Assembly: GCA_016705245.1 (NCBI GenBank)
Contig: JADIYM010000002.1
Span: forward strand, 434,001 to 498,000
DNA length: 64,000 nt
DNA from: Blastocatellia bacterium
GTDB lineage: Bacteria > Acidobacteriota > Blastocatellia > UBA7656 > JADIYM01
Reading direction: 5' to 3'
The notes below the pieces were generated by a model. The model saw only the letters and a program-made list of their open reading frames with translations. It searched no databases and was not told the DNA's origin. Below, one piece after another: positions 61,480 through 64,000 of the stretch (positions are counted from its first letter, which is position 1; each line of letters starts with the position of its first letter). The translations under genes were made by a program, and so were the position numbers.

Positions 61480-61761
61480 TTACTGGGGCAGACCGATGGG
61501 AAGGATGTCGTCGACCGTGTTGTGCGGACGCGGGATCACGTGGACACTGATGAGCTCTCCAACCCGCCGGGCGGCTGCCGCCCCGGCGTCGGTCGCGGCC
61601 TTCACTGCAGCGACGTCACCGCGAACGATCGCCGTCACAAAACCGGCGCCAATCTTCTCGTAACCGATGAGCGTAACGTTCGCAGCCTTGACCATCGCGT
61701 CCGAGGCCTCGACCATCGCGACCATGCCGCGCGTCTCGATCATTCCAAGGGCTTCCATCAT
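61480..61761 (-). CDS. Bacterial microcompartment hexameric shell protein (BMC-H, PduA/EutM-like)
   Basis: 93 aa, one BMC domain with an AGGAG five bases before the ATG. ALGMIETRGMVAMVEASDAM, the pore loop KIGAG (residues 36-40) and TDAGAAAARRVGELISVHVI are close to PduA/EutM proteins. PduA has KIGSG at the pore; the Ala here would make it slightly less polar. Hexamers tile the facets of the shell and pass small metabolites. No BMC-T gene is visible in the window. Confidence 0.95.
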   Translation of the reverse strand: MMEALGMIETRGMVAMVEASDAMVKAANVTLIGYEKIGAGFVTAIVRGDVAAVKAATDAGAAAARRVGELISVHVIPRPHNTVDDILPIGLPQ

Positions 61762-61793
61762 GCATACTCCTTCTGAGGTCTCGAGTGTGAGTG

Positions 61794-62600
61794 CTATCGG
61801 CCAATCGCGCGGGCTGTCGACTCTTCGATCAGGCGGATCAGCTCGGAGCGCGTCAGCGTAATTGTTTCGTCACCGTTCGTCGAGGCCGATGGCGCCGAGA
61901 TGTCACGAGGCGTGAACGAACACGCCTGTCCCGAACGCGGCGTCGCGCCCATGTAGCCGGCTCGATCGCGCACGTCGATGAGTTTCGCGACGGCCTCGGC
62001 CGGAAGCAGCCGTGCCCCGCCAAGCAGGTGCGCAACGAGACTTATCTTCGCAAAATGCTCGATCGTCTCCATGTTCGAGAGCGCCGTCTCCATGTTCGGC
62101 CCATAAGCCACGGCGCCGTGATTGGCAAGCAGGAGTGCGTCGTGCGCGGGTATGAACTCAGTCAGGGCATCCACGAGCTCATTCGTAGAGGGCGTGCCAT
62201 ATTGCGTCAGCGGTATGCACCCGAGGGTCAAGACCACTTCGCTGAGCAGCGCCTTGTCGAGCGCAAGCCCGGCCACCGCAAATCCAGTTGCATTCGGCGG
62301 ATGAGCGTGCACGATCGCCTGTATATCGGAGCGAAGCCGGTAGATCTCGAGGTGCATGGCCAGCTCAGAGCTCGGACGCCCCTCGCCCGGAAGCGCCCTA
62401 CCGCCCGAATCGGTGTGGACGATCATCGACGGCGCCATCCGGCCCTTGCAGACCATCGTCGGCGTCGCCAGCAGCGTGCCATCCGGCAGCCTGGCCGAAA
62501 TATTCCCGTCCCCGCCAGCGACGAAGCCGCGCTCGTAAAGCATTCGGCCGATCTCGCAGATCGCCTGGCGAAGTCCCTTTTCTGACGTGTCCTTGAACAT
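61794..62600 (-). CDS. Class II aldolase (fuculose/rhamnulose phosphate aldolase-like) with C-terminal encapsulation-like peptide
   Basis: 268 aa. Zinc motifs: GGDGNISARLPDG (phosphate loop), the metal His pair IVHAHPPNAT, a later LLANHGAVAYG (third His). The catalytic Glu lies in RPSSELAMHLEIYR. After about residue 225 a flexible linker is followed by an amphipathic helix ETITLTRSELIRLIEES, like encapsulation peptides that tether enzymes inside microcompartments. Members split fuculose- or rhamnulose-1-phosphate into DHAP and lactaldehyde. It lies between rex and the BMC-H gene; the usual aldehyde dehydrogenase is not adjacent. Confidence 0.9.
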   Translation of the reverse strand: MFKDTSEKGLRQAICEIGRMLYERGFVAGGDGNISARLPDGTLLATPTMVCKGRMAPSMIVHTDSGGRALPGEGRPSSELAMHLEIYRLRSDIQAIVHAHPPNATGFAVAGLALDKALLSEVVLTLGCIPLTQYGTPSTNELVDALTEFIPAHDALLLANHGAVAYGPNMETALSNMETIEHFAKISLVAHLLGGARLLPAEAVAKLIDVRDRAGYMGATPRSGQACSFTPRDISAPSASTNGDETITLTRSELIRLIEESTARAIGR

Positions 62601-62614
62601 GGGCTTAACGCCGG

Positions 62615-63343
62615 CTAGACGGTCTCGTGTTCTCGAAGCTCGTCGACGATTGTATCGGGCGTCTCACCGACACTGTCGCTACCAGCGGCCGGGCGAGCCA
62701 GCGCGTACGAGAGACTCTCGAGTGAGATTGAGAGATCGACGGTTTTGATTTTCACGTCAGGCGGGCCCGAGAGTCGTGCGGGTGCAAAGTTCAGCACCGC
62801 CCGGATGCCTGCGGCAACTATATCGTCAAGCGCAGCCTGCGCGGCATGCGCTGGCACCGCAAGCGCAGCGATATCAATGGCTTCGGAGTCGACGATCTCG
62901 GCGAGCCTGGAGACTGGAAAGATCGGAATGCCGGCCTTTGTCGTAGTCCCGAGTTTTTCGGCGTCGGTATCGAACATCGCAACCATCCGGAAGGCGTCGG
63001 CCGAGAACCCGTCGTAGTTCGCGAGCGCCAGGCCGAGATTTCCGGCACCGACGACGACGAGGCGGTGCTGAGTGTCGAGCCCGAGAATCGAGCGGATCTG
63101 CTTTCGAAGCTCATCGACGTAATATCCGACGCCGCGCACGCCAAACTCCCCGAAATAGGCCAGGTCCTTTCGAATCTGAGCGGAGTTCAGATTGAAGCGC
63201 TCGGCGAGCGTCTGAGATGACACTGTCTGGAGACCTTCGTCGGAAAGCAGTGTCAGACAACGGAGGTAGACCGACAGTCGATTGATCGTCAGTTCGGAGA
63301 TCTTGTCAGACTTGAACTGGACCGGCGTGGTTCGATTTCCCAT
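62615..63343 (-). CDS. rex: Redox-sensing transcriptional repressor Rex
   Basis: 242 aa from the ATG that precedes a typical Rex N-terminus (KISELTINRLSVYLRCL). The winged helix (VSSQTLAERFNLNSAQIRKD) carries the conserved arginine-lysine pair, and the Rossmann domain has VVGAGNLGLALANY for NAD(H). Rex represses fermentative and respiratory genes when NADH is low and lets go when NADH is high. It is the first gene of the operon with the aldolase and shell genes, so the microcompartment is likely to be under redox control. A possible -10 box (TATACT) lies about 50 bases upstream. Confidence 0.93.
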   Translation of the reverse strand: MGNRTTPVQFKSDKISELTINRLSVYLRCLTLLSDEGLQTVSSQTLAERFNLNSAQIRKDLAYFGEFGVRGVGYYVDELRKQIRSILGLDTQHRLVVVGAGNLGLALANYDGFSADAFRMVAMFDTDAEKLGTTTKAGIPIFPVSRLAEIVDSEAIDIAALAVPAHAAQAALDDIVAAGIRAVLNFAPARLSGPPDVKIKTVDLSISLESLSYALARPAAGSDSVGETPDTIVDELREHETV

Positions 63344-63391
63344 GAATCTATGGTTCCCAAGGCCGGCGCATCCCTCGCCGGTAACGGCGCG

Positions 63392-63397
63392 AGTATA
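63392..63397 (-). promoter_or_regulatory. Possible -10 element (TATACT) of the rex operon
   Basis: TATACT lies on the minus strand about 50 bases before the chosen rex ATG. No convincing -35 hexamer is found at 16-18 bases. I found no obvious Rex operator (TTGTGAA-N6-TTCACAA type) nearby. Confidence 0.25.
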
Positions 63398-63537
63398 CAC
63401 GAAAGGGCGTGGCTCCGGGGTCGGGATTCGGGCTTCAGACATGCGCTTGACGATCGTGCGTTCGAGCGGGGACAATGCCAATGCGGAGTCGTTTCTCCGC
63501 TGCCCTCAATTCACGACCTTCACTCGCTGAGGCCGCC

Positions 63538-63867
63538 ATGGCGACTCTGGAAGCTCCTCGAGGAGTGCCCGAATCGACGGAACGCTCGTCACGATTCGAA
63601 CTCACGGATCGCGAGCTCGAGATTCTGCGCGTGACGCGAGCTCACTCGAAGTCGACGGTGACCATTGCAGAAGAGGTCGGACTTGGCGCGGATACCGCAT
63701 CTGTCGCACCGATCCTCGACCGGCTCGAGCGACTCGAGCTCCTGAACGGGTTCTACGCTGCAGGACGGGTGATGACGTCGGCGTGTGAGGATCATCGGCG
63801 CTACTACCGCACGTCGGAGCTTGGCGAGCGCCTCGCATTGCCGGGAGCTACGCTAAAGGACCTGTGA
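63538..63867 (+). CDS. Winged-helix-like hypothetical protein
   Basis: 109 aa from an ATG with GAGG five bases upstream. The sequence RFELTDRELEILRVTRAHSK and STVTIAEEVGLGADTASVAP reads like a winged helix-turn-helix (recognition helix followed by a wing) of the kind used by small regulators. No export signal. It is divergent from rex, with 194 bases between the starts, and its stop overlaps the next gene's GTG, suggesting translational coupling to a pilin-like gene. Confidence 0.6.
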   Translation: MATLEAPRGVPESTERSSRFELTDRELEILRVTRAHSKSTVTIAEEVGLGADTASVAPILDRLERLELLNGFYAAGRVMTSACEDHRRYYRTSELGERLALPGATLKDL

Positions 63868-64000
63868 TCAGTACGCTGATGGTTCGCGGCAGATTCGGGC
63901 GTCGGCAACCCGATCGGGGGTTCTCGGTCATCGAGATCCTGATCGTCCTGGCCGTCGTCATCGTGCTCGTGGCGATAAGCGTGCCATCGATAATGAACTG
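63864..64000 (+). CDS. Type IV pilin/pseudopilin-like protein, partial at the window edge
   Basis: The visible 45 residues start at a GTG that overlaps the previous stop (GTGA), with AAGGA a few bases upstream. After a short basic leader (MISTLMVRGRFGRRQPD) comes RGFSVIEILIVLAVVIVLVA, the class III signal: a glycine before the cleaved bond, Phe at +1 and Glu at +5, then a long hydrophobic helix. This is the prepilin pattern cut by PilD. It could be a pilin or a type II secretion pseudopilin; the rest lies outside the window. Confidence 0.85.
   Translation, partial: MISTLMVRGRFGRRQPDRGFSVIEILIVLAVVIVLVAISVPSIMN

Noticed and set aside
63344..63537. Rex operator between rex and the divergent winged-helix gene
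   Set aside because: No sequence close to TTGTGAA-N6-TTCACAA was found; only a -10-like TATACT is present.
1..64000. CRISPR arrays, tRNA and rRNA genes
   Set aside because: No regularly spaced repeats, no cloverleaf with a TTCGA loop and no rRNA-like segments were found; the repeats seen are palindromes or isolated pairs.

Overview
The window is about 64 kb of high-GC DNA (roughly 60-65% G+C by eye). It is dense with protein-coding genes and has no tRNA, rRNA or CRISPR array that I could find. Several genes point to a Gram-negative bacterium: lpxC, a GT9-type glycosyltransferase, an LPS-kinase-like protein, BON and lipobox lipoproteins, and a class A PBP with a UB2H-like domain. A class III ribonucleotide reductase, the Rex redox sensor and a microcompartment operon suggest an anaerobic or facultative lifestyle. 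The Ser/Thr kinases, TPR regulators, secreted PIG-L deacetylase and YCF48-type lipoprotein would suit Acidobacteriota (for example the Thermoanaerobaculia or Vicinamibacteria), but this placement is inference with no rRNA to back it.

Layout. 0-9.7 kb: the tail of a probable aminotransferase, two distantly similar unknown genes, a CgeB-like glycosyltransferase, an M20 peptidase, a TPR/HD-GYP phosphodiesterase, a repeat-rich patch with two small genes, a small secreted protein facing a TPR regulator, and a creatininase-like protein. 9.7-15.4 kb: one very large gene, broken by a single frameshift, joining a Ser/Thr kinase, an ATPase and two cytoplasmic-looking solute-binding domains. 15.5-24.7 kb: envelope proteins (YCF48 lipoprotein, DedA/VTT, Kbp-like BON-LysM, a frameshifted BON lipoprotein), a radical SAM gene coupled to a 70-aa partner, a crotonase, an MFS exporter, lpxC and two inverted copies of a MITE-like repeat. 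24.7-36 kb: PBP1b-like enzyme, small membrane proteins, polA, nrdD, metK-ahcY. 36-47 kb: a minus-strand cluster (PNP, zinc ribbon, HEAT repeats), a divergent pyruvate kinase, and the run eno-gpmI-kinase-like-ychF-GT9. 47-58 kb: dut, PIG-L deacetylase, a 1,615-aa CheB/CheR/histidine kinase hybrid, PhzF, SDR and an archaeal-type ornithine cyclodeaminase. 58-64 kb: a PP2C phosphatase and Ser/Thr kinase pair, then convergently rex - class II aldolase - BMC-H - BMC-P, and finally a winged-helix-like protein coupled to a type IV pilin-like gene cut by the window edge.

How genes work together. metK and ahcY make and recycle the S-adenosylmethionine cycle. eno and gpmI are consecutive glycolytic steps, with a pyruvate kinase homologue nearby. 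The PP2C phosphatase and the kinase form a reversible protein phosphorylation pair. The rex-led operon is a very small microcompartment locus: a redox sensor, an aldolase with a C-terminal encapsulation-like helix, and hexameric and pentameric shell proteins, with no aldehyde dehydrogenase beside it. The most unusual items are this operon, the kinase/ATPase/double-SBP protein, the peptide-facing TPR regulator, and at least two families of palindromic intergenic repeats.
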